Below are positions 20,249-30,571 of a DNA stretch of 64,000 nucleotides, one piece after another. The translations under genes and the position numbers were made by a program. How positions within the stretch are numbered: the first letter of the stretch is position 1; each line of letters begins with the position of its first letter. The stretch spans positions 328,178 through 392,177 of the forward strand of contig BLSF01000041.1 in NCBI GenBank assembly GCA_012862575.1, read 5' to 3'. Below the pieces are notes generated by a model. That model was not told the DNA's origin and ran no database searches. It worked only from the letters and a program-made list of their open reading frames with translations. The stretch comes from Parietichytrium sp. I65-24A. Taxonomy: Eukaryota; Sar; Bigyra; Thraustochytrida; Thraustochytriidae.

Positions 20249-22417
20249 CTACTTATCGTTGAGGTCCAGATCAGTGAGCAAGTTGGACACAAAATCTTGC
20301 AAGTGAGGATCGTCCACTTCGTGAGTTGGGTCAGAATCATCGTGACGCTGTGTCGGTGGCTGATCATCCTGTGCATCCGATGCTCCCAAATTGACGCCAG
20401 AAAAGCTTGAGAATGCACCGTTTCCAAATATTAGAGGCGGCGAGCACGAGTTGGGCCGAGCCGACGGCGATGGCGAACACATGGAGGAGTTGCTGCTAGA
20501 ACCCATCATGAAAGGCGACACAGAGCCATAGCGGCTCGAGATCGTAGGCGGCGTGGACGAGTGCGCCGACGGTGTCGATGTATGCGGGCCGTGGCCGCCA
20601 ACAAGCGAGGAGTTGCTGCTTGGGAGAGGATTTGTGTAAAACCCACCCTGAATCGAAGAGAAAGCGGTCGAGGACGACGAGCTGGCGGTGCTCATTCTGC
20701 TCGGCAGGCCACTGCTTGATGCCACAAAGCTTTCGCTCACCACACTCTCCGGCGAAGGATTCTCTTCTTGGCGGCGCTTTTGAAGCAGCTTGATAGCCTC
20801 GCTTATGTTAGGGCACTCGCGTGCTACGTGTCCTACTTTTCCACACTGAAAGCACTTTCGGCCATAAGGGCAATTTTTCAGACGGTGCCCGGGCTCCGAA
20901 CAATTCAAGCAAATGTTTTTCTTTTTCTCTGACCCATCGCCACCACCCTCTGCAAAATCGTCCCCGACAACTGTTACGGGGGTTGGCGTTGCAGTGTTTC
21001 CACCCCCAAACTCCTCTGCGGGGCCAGCGCCAAGACCAGCGCAAGCATGGTTGCCGAGCTCGCTCTCTGCTTCCTCATCCTCCTCCTCTAGAGACGGTGC
21101 AATCTCATTCGCCAACGCAGAATATTTGCATTGCTTCGCCACGTGCGTCGTCTCTCCGCATAGAAAGCACGCGCGCGGCTGCTTGCAATCGCGAGAAAGG
21201 TGGCCGAGACCATCACAGTTAAAGCATCTCATGGACTCCTGGTTTTCCTGTGCACCTTCGAGGTCTTCAGACCCGTCCCCGGATACCTTCTTCTTCTTCT
21301 TCTTCTTTCGTTTCTTTTTCTTATCCTTTTCATCCGACTCTGGAGTCGTGCCAAGCGACGTAGCCATCGTGCCAGCACTCATCATATTCGGCAAAGGTTG
21401 CGAGGCAGGGCGCGTCTGCAGAGCAGCCATTTCCCGCGGCTCCCGCGGCTTGGGAGTAGAAGCAGCCTCTCCCAAGGCACTAAAGCTTCTCGAGAAACTC
21501 TGAGCTCCAGACACGTCGGAAGGTGTGTCGAACCCAGAGCGAGCCGGATGAAGAGGTTCAAATTTATTTTCCACGTCCTCATACATGCCGCCATCGATGT
21601 AAATCCTGCTCCTAAAGGCAGACAGATGGTCAGCGCTCAAGGCTCCACTGTCCATACGCGGGGTGCTAAACCCCCCATGCTGCTGCTGCTGCTGTTGTTG
21701 CTGCTGCGAGCGATGCTGTTCGTCATACCCAAAGGTTGGGCCAAAACCACTGTATATGGGCTGAAAAGGGCTAGGCTGCTCGCGCTTGACTGGAGGAGTC
21801 ATCCTGTTTAGGCCATGATTCACAGGGCTGGACATGGGCGGATTTTCAAAGGTGGCAAGTTCGCTATCGGTCTCATTGTGGTTTCCAAAACCACTGTAAA
21901 ACGACTCGTAGCTACTGGTACTGTTTACACTTGCACTGCGAAACTTGGTGTTCGCTCGAGCGCTGGCAGCAACCCCTTGTTGCCACGCGCTGGAAAAGTG
22001 CGGCTGGCGCTGTTGCATGCCACCTTGTCCTTGATGGTGAGGGTGGTACATGCCGCCATGCTGCTGCTGCTGCTGATAGAGTTGTTGGTGATGCAGCTGT
22101 TGCTGTTGTTGCTGCTGCTGCTGCTTGAGCCCTGATGGCTGCTGCTGCTGCCTTTGTGGCATGCCGTTGACGCCATGGTGCTGAACTGCGTTGCCAGAAT
22201 TGTACATGATGTAGGGCGAAAGTCTCACTTCGGGCCCTACCGAGCTAAATGCGGAGGCTGGCGAAGGACTCGGCCCTGGCGTACCCAAAGGGCGGCCCTT
22301 GAGAGCTTGCCAGGAAGCCCACGAGTCAGCGTCGTCACTGCGCTCTGGCGCCGGAAAGTCTACTTCAGGACCCCCGTGATTGACTTGGCTATTGTTCTCC
22401 CAAAGTCCACTTTTCAT
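20249..22417 (-). CDS. PolyQ protein with four CCHC zinc knuckles
   Basis: 722 residues from the ATG at 22417; the frame is open further upstream but without another ATG. Residues about 90-120 and 238-246 are polyglutamine encoded by CTG/TTG-type repeats on the plus strand. Residues about 364-377 are a Lys/Arg run, likely a nuclear signal. Two pairs of CCHC knuckles (C-x2-C-x4-H-x4-C) follow at about 398-411, 417-430, 503-516 and 522-535, separated by an acidic/Gly linker. The C-terminus is Ser/Pro-rich. Tandem knuckles of this type bind single-stranded RNA or DNA, as in CNBP/Gis2 and Air1/2. Low-complexity flanks suggest an RNA-granule or mRNA-regulatory protein. No reverse transcriptase or protease is present, so it is not a retroelement Gag-Pol remnant by itself. 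Confidence 0.85.
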   Translation of the reverse strand: MKSGLWENNSQVNHGGPEVDFPAPERSDDADSWASWQALKGRPLGTPGPSPSPASAFSSVGPEVRLSPYIMYNSGNAVQHHGVNGMPQRQQQQPSGLKQQQQQQQQQLHHQQLYQQQQQHGGMYHPHHQGQGGMQQRQPHFSSAWQQGVAASARANTKFRSASVNSTSSYESFYSGFGNHNETDSELATFENPPMSSPVNHGLNRMTPPVKREQPSPFQPIYSGFGPTFGYDEQHRSQQQQQQQQQHGGFSTPRMDSGALSADHLSAFRSRIYIDGGMYEDVENKFEPLHPARSGFDTPSDVSGAQSFSRSFSALGEAASTPKPREPREMAALQTRPASQPLPNMMSAGTMATSLGTTPESDEKDKKKKRKKKKKKKVSGDGSEDLEGAQENQESMRCFNCDGLGHLSRDCKQPRACFLCGETTHVAKQCKYSALANEIAPSLEEEDEEAESELGNHACAGLGAGPAEEFGGGNTATPTPVTVVGDDFAEGGGDGSEKKKNICLNCSEPGHRLKNCPYGRKCFQCGKVGHVARECPNISEAIKLLQKRRQEENPSPESVVSESFVASSSGLPSRMSTASSSSSTAFSSIQGGFYTNPLPSSNSSLVGGHGPHTSTPSAHSSTPPTISSRYGSVSPFMMGSSSNSSMCSPSPSARPNSCSPPLIFGNGAFSSFSGVNLGASDAQDDQPPTQRHDDSDPTHEVDDPHLQDFVSNLLTDLDLNDK

Positions 22418-25400
22418 TCTCTGCGGCCGTGCGCCGCCGCCTGCCACGACGTCGCCTGCGAAGGCGTTTGCGATTGGCTGGCTGGTCTCTTCTTGCCGTC
22501 TCCAATGCACACAATCTCTTTCAAGTCGCCCCAATGCCGCGCACAGAAATATATTGTCCAAACCAAGAACAACGATAGAAAGATCAGAGCACTGAGCACT
22601 GCGCACTTCGCTCGCCACTGCACGAACAACTGGCTCACAACAATCGAAGGAGCATACAAACACACCCGCCCCGCTAGACCCACCAGCAAGACGCGACCCA
22701 GCAACAGTCTTCTTCCACCGGCGCCTCGGACAGAGAACAGACACAGAGAGACCAATTCGCAGCGTCGTCAAACTACGTCCTGTCCGCCGGGCGTCTCGCA
22801 CACAGCACAGCACAGCACAGCACAGCACAACGGACAAGCCCTCTCGCACCTTCCACGCCTTCCACGCCACCCTCGAATTCGCGCTAGAGCACCACTTTAC
22901 CACTTCACCACTTCACAACTGCACCTATTCACCTATGCACCTGTTCACCTATGCACCTGTTCACCTGTTCACCGAGCCCGCGACCACAGCGAACAGAGCG
23001 ACTGCAGCGAACAGAGCGAACAGAGCGAACAGAGCGAGGACGCCTTCCTTCTCCTGCGCACTCTCCCCCACACCTACGCCTCTCCCTCTCTCTGTCTCTG
23101 TCTCTCTCTGTTTCTGTCTCTCTCTGTCTCTCTCTCTCTCTTGGTCTTTGACACTTCCCAGGTTCTATAACAGCGACTTCGCTTTGCTTTCTTTTCTTTT
23201 CTTTTCTCTCTCTCTCTCTCTCTTTCCTTCCAATTCCTTGCACTTGCTAATACTTACTAATACTTGCTAGATCGCTCCTCACAGCGGCCGCTACCTGAGA
23301 CGCCTATCCATCCCATAGCACTTCCCACCGCCCGCTAGTGGTTTTTAGCGGTTTCTAGCGGCTGGTTCTTGGCAGTAGTGCGCGGTAGGAAGGGGTAGGT
23401 GACGGGTAGGAGAGGGTAGAGGCCGGCGCTAAGGGGGAGTACGGAGAGGCGTGCAGTATGGGAGGCTAGGCTAGGCGGGCTAGCGGAGTGAGGGTTATGA
23501 GATGGGGTAGATCGCTGGTAGAATGGACCCGGCAGAGAGAAACAGATCTAACGAGACTGCTAGCGGGACTAACAGAAATCTTATCGTTATGAATAAGTGT
23601 ATCCGTAACGAACCTCCCCTACAGCGATCGTTAAAAAGTGTAGTAGCGGCACAGACGCTCGGAGAGACGCTAGCTACCGGATAAGCTATACGCGGCCTAG
23701 CAGGAAGAGGTGCTTCCCGGTAAGAGCGGCCTCCTAAGGACACTACACCGACTGGGGGGGTCCTATCCGCCCGGGTATCTCCTTGACTAGGAGTTGGCAG
23801 GCCGGAGGTACTATCTGTTAGTAGTCGTGCTATCTTGTGAGATGGAAAGAAGTGGAAGAGTGTCAGAGTATTGACAGTAAGTAGTGGTCACTACTAGTAA
23901 GTGATTTTGGTTTTCCAATCGTGTTCTGTTTTTCGTGTTTTGGCTGTTTTGGCAAGTTTGAAGCCATGCAATTCATTAAAGTCACAGTCAATCAACAGTC
24001 AAAGAGCGAGAGAGAGATCGTTGGAAAGAACGTAGTCACTCGCTGTCAATTAAAAGCGGGGGCTCTGTTCACGTTGTCGTTGTTGCGTTGTTAAAAGCTT
24101 CCTTAAATGCGGTGGATAGATAGACATTGACAGAAAGCGATCGATTGGTTTCATTCAGATCGATTTTGTATGGATTGATTGATCAATTGATTGATGCATT
24201 GGAAGTCGGTGGCATCCGTCAAATCAGTCACATCAGTCTCACTCACTCTCGCTCTGCTGACTTTTCGAGTAACCTAACTCACCGTCACTGCCACTGTCAC
24301 CGTCGATGTGACTCACTCATTCGCTCCAATCATCTCCAATTTCAACTCCCGCGGCCTGCTACCCGCGCGTACGGAGCGCTACACGGCCGGCAGTCGCTGA
24401 TGCGAAAAAGGATGAAGGTTGATGAAGGCAGCGAAGGAAGGATGCGATGGCGGATTACGATGGGAGCTAGCGCGGCAGGTACGCTGACTGCTCACTCTGC
24501 TCTCTGCTCACCAGCAGATACATGCAGATACTGGGAGTGCTGTGCAGTGCAGTGCAGCGCAGTGGTACTCACAGTCAGTATCCCACCGCAACGCACAACG
24601 GGTCGCTTAGTTGTTGCTGTTGTTGTCGTTGTTGTTGGCCCATGCCATGCTTGTAATTCTTGACGCTGGTACTCAGTATACTCGGTACTGAGTACTCGAG
24701 AACTGATCTATGCCGCTGAAATGGCGCGTTCTCCACGAAAAAATCTTTGGCTTTCGCACGCCAGCGTCTTCTTTCATTTGCCAGGCGGGACAGCGCTCAA
24801 AGCCAGTAGACGATGCGAGTCGTAGGACAACTCGAATTTAAGGTGCGAGCGGCGTAGAGCCGCCCGCCTCAAGGCCTCAAGGCCTCAAGGCTCCATTTAT
24901 CGATGGTGTCAATCAAATCATCGAACTGGACCGGCGCGAGTAGCGTTCGTTTTCGTTCATTCATTCGTTCCTTCGCTCGCTCGTTCGCTCGTCGATCAAG
25001 CTCAAGACAACTCAGAGTCAACGATCCCAAACTCGAACTGTCCAACTTCTCACAAGGGACTTCTCCGTTGGGAAGAAGCGGGATTAGCTTCAGCTTGCAA
25101 GCCTCTGACCGACTGGCCTGGATCGTGAACTATGGAATGATGATGAATCATGAATCATGACTTCTTCCACGCGTCCATACTCGGGGCACGGATGTTGAAA
25201 ACTGTCCCAGCGCAAGCGGCTATCGAGTCAGCCTGCTTTGTTCTCCTCTCTTTCACCACCTTGTACCGCCACTCTTGCGCAAGGCGAACGGTCACCGGTC
25301 ATTTCATTTCCATCATTTCCATTTTTATACATTCCGCTCCTCCCACCATCTTACCATCTCTGCCATTGCAAACGCACTCATTTCTCCCGTTGACTTGCTC

Positions 25401-25829
25401 CTCTCCCCTGCAATTGAGGAGTTGCACTCTTGCGCATCGCTTTCGACGGATGATGGATGATGGATGAAAGCATGGATGAAAGAAAGCAAGCAACGCTCTG
25501 ATCATCCTTCAAGTCAACTAACAGGTGCTATCTTCAGGTCTACAAGTATAACAAACTTCAAGATAGCATAGCTTGGTCGAGTCGTGCGCATCTTTTTCTT
25601 GGGTTTTAAACAATCAAAAGGAAAACAAACTCCTGCTTCTGAAAACCGAAGAAAGGTGCACGCAAGTACGTGATGTAGGGCACAGGGATTGGCTTGGATT
25701 TAGTAGGCATTGCAATCGGCGATGGAACGGCAAGCAGTATGAACAGGCATTTGCAACGGGAGGAACAAAGGGAAAGAAAAACGAAACTGCGCAATATATT
25801 ATCGTCAATGGATCAAGTGACGTAGCTCT
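22418..25829. other. Gene-free, repeat-rich spacer (3.4 kb)
   Basis: No supported gene. Contains a (CACAG)n tract (about 22800-22828), degenerate CACCTGTTC-type repeats (22915-22975), (GCGAACAGA)n near 22990-23035, CT tracts (23084-23150, 23200-23225), a CTAG-rich segment of different composition (about 23270-23830), GGTACT-type words (24563-24580, 24667-24698) and TTCATTC/GCTCG repeats (24957-24995). Long plus-strand frames crossing 22154-23170 are antisense to the CCHC gene or translate repeats. Confidence 0.45.
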
Positions 25830-27167
25830 CTATGATTGCTCTTGGGCGTGGATAGGAGCAGCTGGGGAAGCCCCTTCTTGTTGTTGCCCGGAGCCATCCT
25901 CCGGGTATGAAGCGTCAACATCCGCTGCGACCTCTTCGCTCTCTTCGGTTTTCTGTTTCTTGACAGACAAATTGTCATAGTTGGCGCCCAGATGTTGGCG
26001 ATGTGCCTTCTCTGCTAACTCGAGCTGCTTTTGGCGCGCCTCCACGCGGCGAAGGTGCTCTTCCGTAACGTTTCCTTTGCAAAAGGAGCAGTGAATTCCT
26101 TGCTTAAAGTCTGGAGAAGCCTTATCCTCATCACTCAGAGGATGACGGCAGCCGCCGCACATCTCATATTTACCCTTTTTCAGGTCGTGACCCACGCTAA
26201 TACGATGATCGAATACATAACACTCCCCTTTCCACATACTCTTGTCTTCGGGGACCTCCTCCAAGTACTTGAGGATTCCGCCTTTGAGATGAAAGACGTT
26301 TTCAAAACCCCGCATTTTCAGAAACGATGTAGACTTTTCGCAGCGGATTCCCCCGGTGCAAAACATGGCAATTTTCTTGTCCTTATTCTCGTTCGCAAGA
26401 AACTCGTCGCAAAACTTTGGAAATTCGCGGAACGTCTCTGTCTTTGGGTCTACGGCGTTCTGAAAAGTGCCAATATCGATTTCGTATTTGTTTCTTGTGT
26501 CAATGAGCAAAACATCTGGGTCCGAGATGAGAGCGTTCCAGTCCTTTGGGGTCACGTAGGTTCCCACTGTCGAATTTGGATCGACGCCCTCCACTCCGAG
26601 AGTCACAATCTCCTTCTTCATCCTCACCTTCATCCGCAGGAACGGCTGCGAATCGTTGTAGCTCTCCTTGTGCTCAAGATCTGCCAGCCTCGAGTCGCTT
26701 CTTAGACGAGCAAGCAGAGCGTCGATGCTCTCCCGGGAGCCCGCCACAGTGCCGTTGATGCCCTCTTTCGACAGCAGCAGCGTGCCTTTGATGTTCTGCA
26801 TCCTGCAAAACTCCAACAGAGCCTCTCTCATCTCCTCGTAGTCATCGAGGCTCGCGAACTTGTACAGCGCCGCAACCACAAACTTCTTCTCCTCCTGCTG
26901 CTCCGCAGGCGTCTCCTCGGACCCGCCCCCCATGATGCACAAGGCACGTGCAAACCCAAACTTTGCGGCAAACAGACCCACGCAGAAGCCTCGGCGATGC
27001 AAAGCAGTCTTGGACACTCCTGCAGTGCGTCTGGTCTTCGCCACGACAACACGACCTATGGAAGCGAGCACGCAAAGAGAGCGTTTGTACACGTTTGTAT
27101 CGGCAAAGTACGAGTACACAACGATTGGATTGACTGGCCAAGAAAGAAAGGAGAGGGAACGGGACAT
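25830..27167 (-). CDS. trhO: tRNA uridine(34) hydroxylase, rhodanese family (TrhO/YceA)
   Basis: 445 residues from the ATG at 27167; the frame continues upstream to a TTG only. The enzyme family hydroxylates uridine 34 of certain tRNAs, the first step to 5-oxyacetyl or methoxy-uridine. The order is complete: an N-terminal acylphosphatase-like domain ([13 protein letters not shown], then [17 protein letters not shown]), a rhodanese domain with LLIDTRN and the active loop [11 protein letters not shown] (catalytic Cys about residue 270), and a C-terminal cysteine-rich part (MCGGCRHPL...HCSFCKGN). The first about 77 residues are rich in Arg, Ser, Val and Ala and precede a second ATG (MGGGSEE), so they probably form an organelle transit peptide. 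The bacterial-type enzyme suggests organellar tRNA modification. Acidic tail of unknown role. Confidence 0.88.
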   Translation of the reverse strand: MSRSLSFLSWPVNPIVVYSYFADTNVYKRSLCVLASIGRVVVAKTRRTAGVSKTALHRRGFCVGLFAAKFGFARALCIMGGGSEETPAEQQEEKKFVVAALYKFASLDDYEEMREALLEFCRMQNIKGTLLLSKEGINGTVAGSRESIDALLARLRSDSRLADLEHKESYNDSQPFLRMKVRMKKEIVTLGVEGVDPNSTVGTYVTPKDWNALISDPDVLLIDTRNKYEIDIGTFQNAVDPKTETFREFPKFCDEFLANENKDKKIAMFCTGGIRCEKSTSFLKMRGFENVFHLKGGILKYLEEVPEDKSMWKGECYVFDHRISVGHDLKKGKYEMCGGCRHPLSDEDKASPDFKQGIHCSFCKGNVTEEHLRRVEARQKQLELAEKAHRQHLGANYDNLSVKKQKTEESEEVAADVDASYPEDGSGQQQEGASPAAPIHAQEQS

Positions 27168-27645
27168 GCGCAGGGCTAGAGCGGCAGTGTAGCGAAGACA
27201 TAGCCTTTGGCGTTCCCACGTTCCTGGCAGTGTTGCGGGGAACAATATGTGCGCGCTACCATGCGAGGTAGAATGCCGAGTAGACTTGTGGGAGCGCTGT
27301 GAGAGTTTGGCTTTCGACTGCCGACATCGGCCAGTCTATTCTGGTTGACAGAGGAGTCGAAAGAAGGCATCACTCTCTTTCTCATTGTGCGCCAAGTCAA
27401 ATTTTGAGACTTGGCTCGTGTGGAAGTCACAACACGGAATATTGATCTAAATCTACACCTTAAATTTGTATAACAAGTCAAGCGAGTCGCGGTTTCGACC
27501 TTCTGAAATAAAGTTGACTGGGGAGCCGGAGGCAGTTCATCATGAATCCAGTCTGGGCACAAAGTCTTGCACAGGAGAGAACAAGAAAAGTTCACAAGTA
27601 CGACAGGAGTTTAGCAGCGGGCGGAACCAGTAAGGCCCAAATAGA
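27168..27645. other. Spacer between two minus-strand genes
   Basis: No gene seen. It holds the 3' end of the downstream-transcribed neighbour and the TrhO promoter region. Confidence 0.45.
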
Positions 27646-28494
27646 TTACAAGTCATCGGCATCAATGTCAGGGAATGTGCAGTGGTAATTGAGATAGGCG
27701 CGCTCCTTCTCGTCCGCGCGCTGACGATCAAGACAAAACGGCTCCTCGCGGATCCCGCACGACATCCGAGACAATGACTTGCTGTATGATACCCAGTCTT
27801 GATCACCCCTACGAGTTCCTTTCTCACCCATTGCTCCGACTTGGAGGCCGTGTTTCCGCTCCTTGGCCCCGATTTGCTCTCGCTCAATAATGGGGTCACT
27901 AAGCCGATCATCCCACTTGGGCCGCGAATCTCTATCGGCAGGACCAGCGTTCTTTGCTTTTGATTTTGCTTTTTTCACTCTGCGTGCCTGAGGTATCGGG
28001 GCGACAAGTTGGTACAGGTCCTCGGCACTCAAAAGCCCCGCGGAAGGCAACTTGCTCGTCTTTTCTCTCTTTGCAGCCATCTTGGCATCCTGAACCGCCT
28101 CCGCGTCTCTCATAAGAGACAAGACGTCAAAGTGTTGTCTTGGTTTTGGCGAAGCGGGGGACTTGGGTGATGCGGGGCGCTGTTTCCTCTTGTGTAAAGG
28201 CCCAGGTTCAAATACGTTCGTGGACCCCAATTGTTTCAGCGTATCCGATAAAATATCCTGTAAATTGTTTCCAGACGGCCTCTTCATATACTTTTCCTTC
28301 TGGAGCTCGTGGGTCAGCTTCCTGCTGCGATGCCTCTCCTTCCAGTCATTGAGCTGTTTGGTGGCGCAGAAAGGATGCTGCTCTAGATCTAGGTTTGGCT
28401 CCGAGCTCAGCTTTTGCAATCTGCGAGACGCTCTCTTTATACGCGCAAACTTCCTCTTCTCCTCCACAAGTATGCGCCGCTCGCGCTCGTCCAT
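27646..28494 (-). CDS. Basic protein of unknown function
   Basis: 282 residues from the ATG at 28494. The frame extends upstream to a GTG with an Arg/Ala/Ser-rich stretch that could be an unrecognised targeting sequence if a non-ATG or upstream exon start were used. The visible protein is strongly basic (Arg/Lys-rich, with PASPKSPASPKPR and RVKKAKSKAK), ends with an acidic DIDADDL, and has predicted helical Glu/Lys segments but no motif that I recognise. Nuclear or nucleolar location would fit the composition but is a guess. Coding support rests on length and amino-acid composition. Confidence 0.6.
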   Translation of the reverse strand: MDERERRILVEEKRKFARIKRASRRLQKLSSEPNLDLEQHPFCATKQLNDWKERHRSRKLTHELQKEKYMKRPSGNNLQDILSDTLKQLGSTNVFEPGPLHKRKQRPASPKSPASPKPRQHFDVLSLMRDAEAVQDAKMAAKREKTSKLPSAGLLSAEDLYQLVAPIPQARRVKKAKSKAKNAGPADRDSRPKWDDRLSDPIIEREQIGAKERKHGLQVGAMGEKGTRRGDQDWVSYSKSLSRMSCGIREEPFCLDRQRADEKERAYLNYHCTFPDIDADDL

Positions 28495-29317
28495 CCCGCC
28501 CACGCCGTCTGTCCGGAATCTTGGTACGCAGGCCCTCTTCCCTCGGTCGAAGCTGCTTGCACTTGCTGCCCCAAACTTGGAAACCAAAACTAACAGCGCG
28601 CTTCTGCGGCCCTCCGCGATAAAGCCCCTGGCCGCCTTTCGCACTGCAACGGCGCGACGGCCGAAGAGATACTTTCTGGGCTCTCCACGTTGCCTGCCTT
28701 TCTCCAGAGTGCTCTTCTGAATTCTGAATGATGAGTTGAGTTTTTCGTTTACACCTTGAATCGCATGAGCGAGTGTCTAGTATGTACTGTAGTCGTCGGT
28801 AGGGTTGAAAAAAATGTTACACGGGCTAATTACTGGTACTGAGCATTACTATTTCCGATTGGGGACCTGGTAGTGGTCTATATAGTGAAGTACTTAGTGT
28901 TGCCACCGCCGCGCTGGTGGAGTAGCCGTGACGTAGAAAAGCTTAAAGATAGAATGTGCGACGAAAAAAGAGCGATGAGGGTCTGGTAAGAGAGAAATTC
29001 ACGTACAATTGGAGACTTTATTAGCATCTACCAAGGGGAAGGCGGGGCTGATATCCGCGGAACCAGCAGGTCAGCGCGGCTGAGGAACGTCGGTCCTGAT
29101 GTGGCTTGTGAAAGTTCATTTCGGGCCGCAATAGAGCAAGCTGGCTAGGAATGGTTTGAATGTTTGTTTGTTGTACCCTCGAGTGTGCGTTCAGCCGGAA
29201 ACAGAGACAAGTATCAACATTTTCATGGCTTTGTTGATTGGAAGGCAAAGGTGTGCAAAACCAGTGGCAGGAACATGAAAAGAATGAAGCAAGCACCAGC
29301 GCGTGCGAACCAGCATC
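28495..29317. other. Spacer without recognised gene
   Basis: No gene seen. A TACTGGTACTGAG word occurs at about 28831-28843, one of the dispersed GGTACT elements, and a TATA-like TATATAG near 28876. Confidence 0.45.
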
Positions 29318-30571
29318 TTAGTTCTTGCGGCGCTTCTTCACTTCAGATTTACTGCCGGCCTTGACCTTCGAAGCGGACTCTGAATCCATAGAAGCACGCT
29401 TCTTTTTCTTGGATGTTGTCTTAGCATCGTTGGAGACCGTTGTGGCGGCCTTTGCTGGAGTTTCAATTGCCGCAGGCTCCTCATTGGCCTTGGTAGGCTT
29501 GACAGGGGTCTTCTTTCCAACCTTCTTTTCGGTAGCGGCAGGCGTCTCCTCGGTCTTCTCTGCCGCCGCCTTTTCCACTTTAGGCATTGCGCGATAGATT
29601 GGAAGGCCTGCACTCTTCGAAGTGCCAATAGTGATGGTCTGGATATTGCCCCAGCCTCCTGGAATGTAGTTCATGGCGCCAGCCACGCAATCAAAAATGT
29701 TATCCACAATCTTGCTGTCATCCTCCCAGAAGACAACTGCTGCGCGAACGGAAGAGGTGGAACCTGTGAAGCGAAAGACTGCAGATTCAATAGCTCTACG
29801 CAATTTGGACTCAATGCTACCCGAGATCGACCCCTTCTGAGCGAAACGGAATGCAATTGGTTTCTTGGAAGTGGAATAAAAGCATTTGCCAAGGGCTTTT
29901 GGAAGCATGTTCACGATGCGATCATCTGCCAAAAAGAGGTCGTACTGCGCAGCAAGCTCGCGACGATGCTGGTACGCATGGTACGAGGACCGGAGCTCTG
30001 GAAGGTCGACAATCTTCTTAATGCCTCGGAGGTTTTTTCCTTGGAGCCACTTTTCAGCCTCCTGTTTGTCCTTCACCATCAAACAAATATCGAGATCAGA
30101 CTCCTCGTGGCTGTAGAACGGATGGGTGAGAGGCAGAAGGTGCTCCTTGAAGCTTTTGACCTTCATAAGGGGTGGGGTGATGAGAGCAAAGCTCACGCTG
30201 ACAAAATCCTTGGAATCAATTGCGGTGCCAAATTCCTCGTCATTTTCGTCGTCCTCAAGTAGGTTCTTCTTTTTCTTGGCTTCCTGAGCTTTCTTCTTCC
30301 ATTCGCTCACGTGCTTTTTCAGAGCGGCCACGGCCTTTTGCACCTGGGCCTTCTCCATGTGTTCGGCTGCCAACGCCAAGCCCTCCTCGTGGGTCTGCTT
30401 CAGCTTGAGCTCCACCTCCTTGGTCGCCTTCTTCTCCAGCTTGGCCTCCTCCTCGTCAGCCTTCGAGCTCGTTACCTTCTTGCCCTTCTTCTGTGCCTTG
30501 TCCTCCATCACGACATCCTCGGCGGCCTTTTTCGGCGTCTTCTTCACCTTGGCAACTTTGACCACTCCCAT
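29318..30571 (-). CDS. Ribosomal-L1-domain nucleolar protein (RSL1D1/Cic1/Utp30-like)
   Basis: 417 residues, ATG at 30571. Residues about 1-105 are Lys/Glu-rich with coiled-coil character. Residues about 115-335 form an L1-like fold as in the Cic1/Utp30/RSL1D1 group, with landmarks YDLFLADDRIVNMLPKALGK, KKPIAF, and VAGAMNYIPGGWGNIQTI. The C-terminus is a long Lys/Ala/Pro/Thr tail with several basic nuclear/nucleolar signals (SKKKKRAS, VKKRRKN). These proteins act in pre-ribosome assembly in the nucleolus; they are distinct from ribosomal protein uL1 itself, which is shorter and lacks the tails. Assignment to Utp30 versus Cic1 is not possible by eye. Confidence 0.82.
   Translation of the reverse strand: MGVVKVAKVKKTPKKAAEDVVMEDKAQKKGKKVTSSKADEEEAKLEKKATKEVELKLKQTHEEGLALAAEHMEKAQVQKAVAALKKHVSEWKKKAQEAKKKKNLLEDDENDEEFGTAIDSKDFVSVSFALITPPLMKVKSFKEHLLPLTHPFYSHEESDLDICLMVKDKQEAEKWLQGKNLRGIKKIVDLPELRSSYHAYQHRRELAAQYDLFLADDRIVNMLPKALGKCFYSTSKKPIAFRFAQKGSISGSIESKLRRAIESAVFRFTGSTSSVRAAVVFWEDDSKIVDNIFDCVAGAMNYIPGGWGNIQTITIGTSKSAGLPIYRAMPKVEKAAAEKTEETPAATEKKVGKKTPVKPTKANEEPAAIETPAKAATTVSNDAKTTSKKKKRASMDSESASKVKAGSKSEVKKRRKN

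Noticed and set aside
20913-21503. Long plus-strand frame (196 codons) opposite the CCHC gene
   Set aside because: Composition is a shadow of the minus-strand zinc-knuckle frame (poly-Phe opposite the Lys run); no domain.
20249-22417. Retroelement Gag
   Set aside because: CCHC knuckles are present but there is no adjacent protease, reverse transcriptase, integrase or LTR.
22418-22903. N-terminal extension of the CCHC protein
   Set aside because: Starts with GTG, has no ATG, and its composition (Cys/Val/Leu/Arg mix) differs from the rest of the protein.
22154-23170. 338-codon plus-strand frame
   Set aside because: Antisense to the start of the CCHC gene and then translates tandem repeats; no protein-like features.
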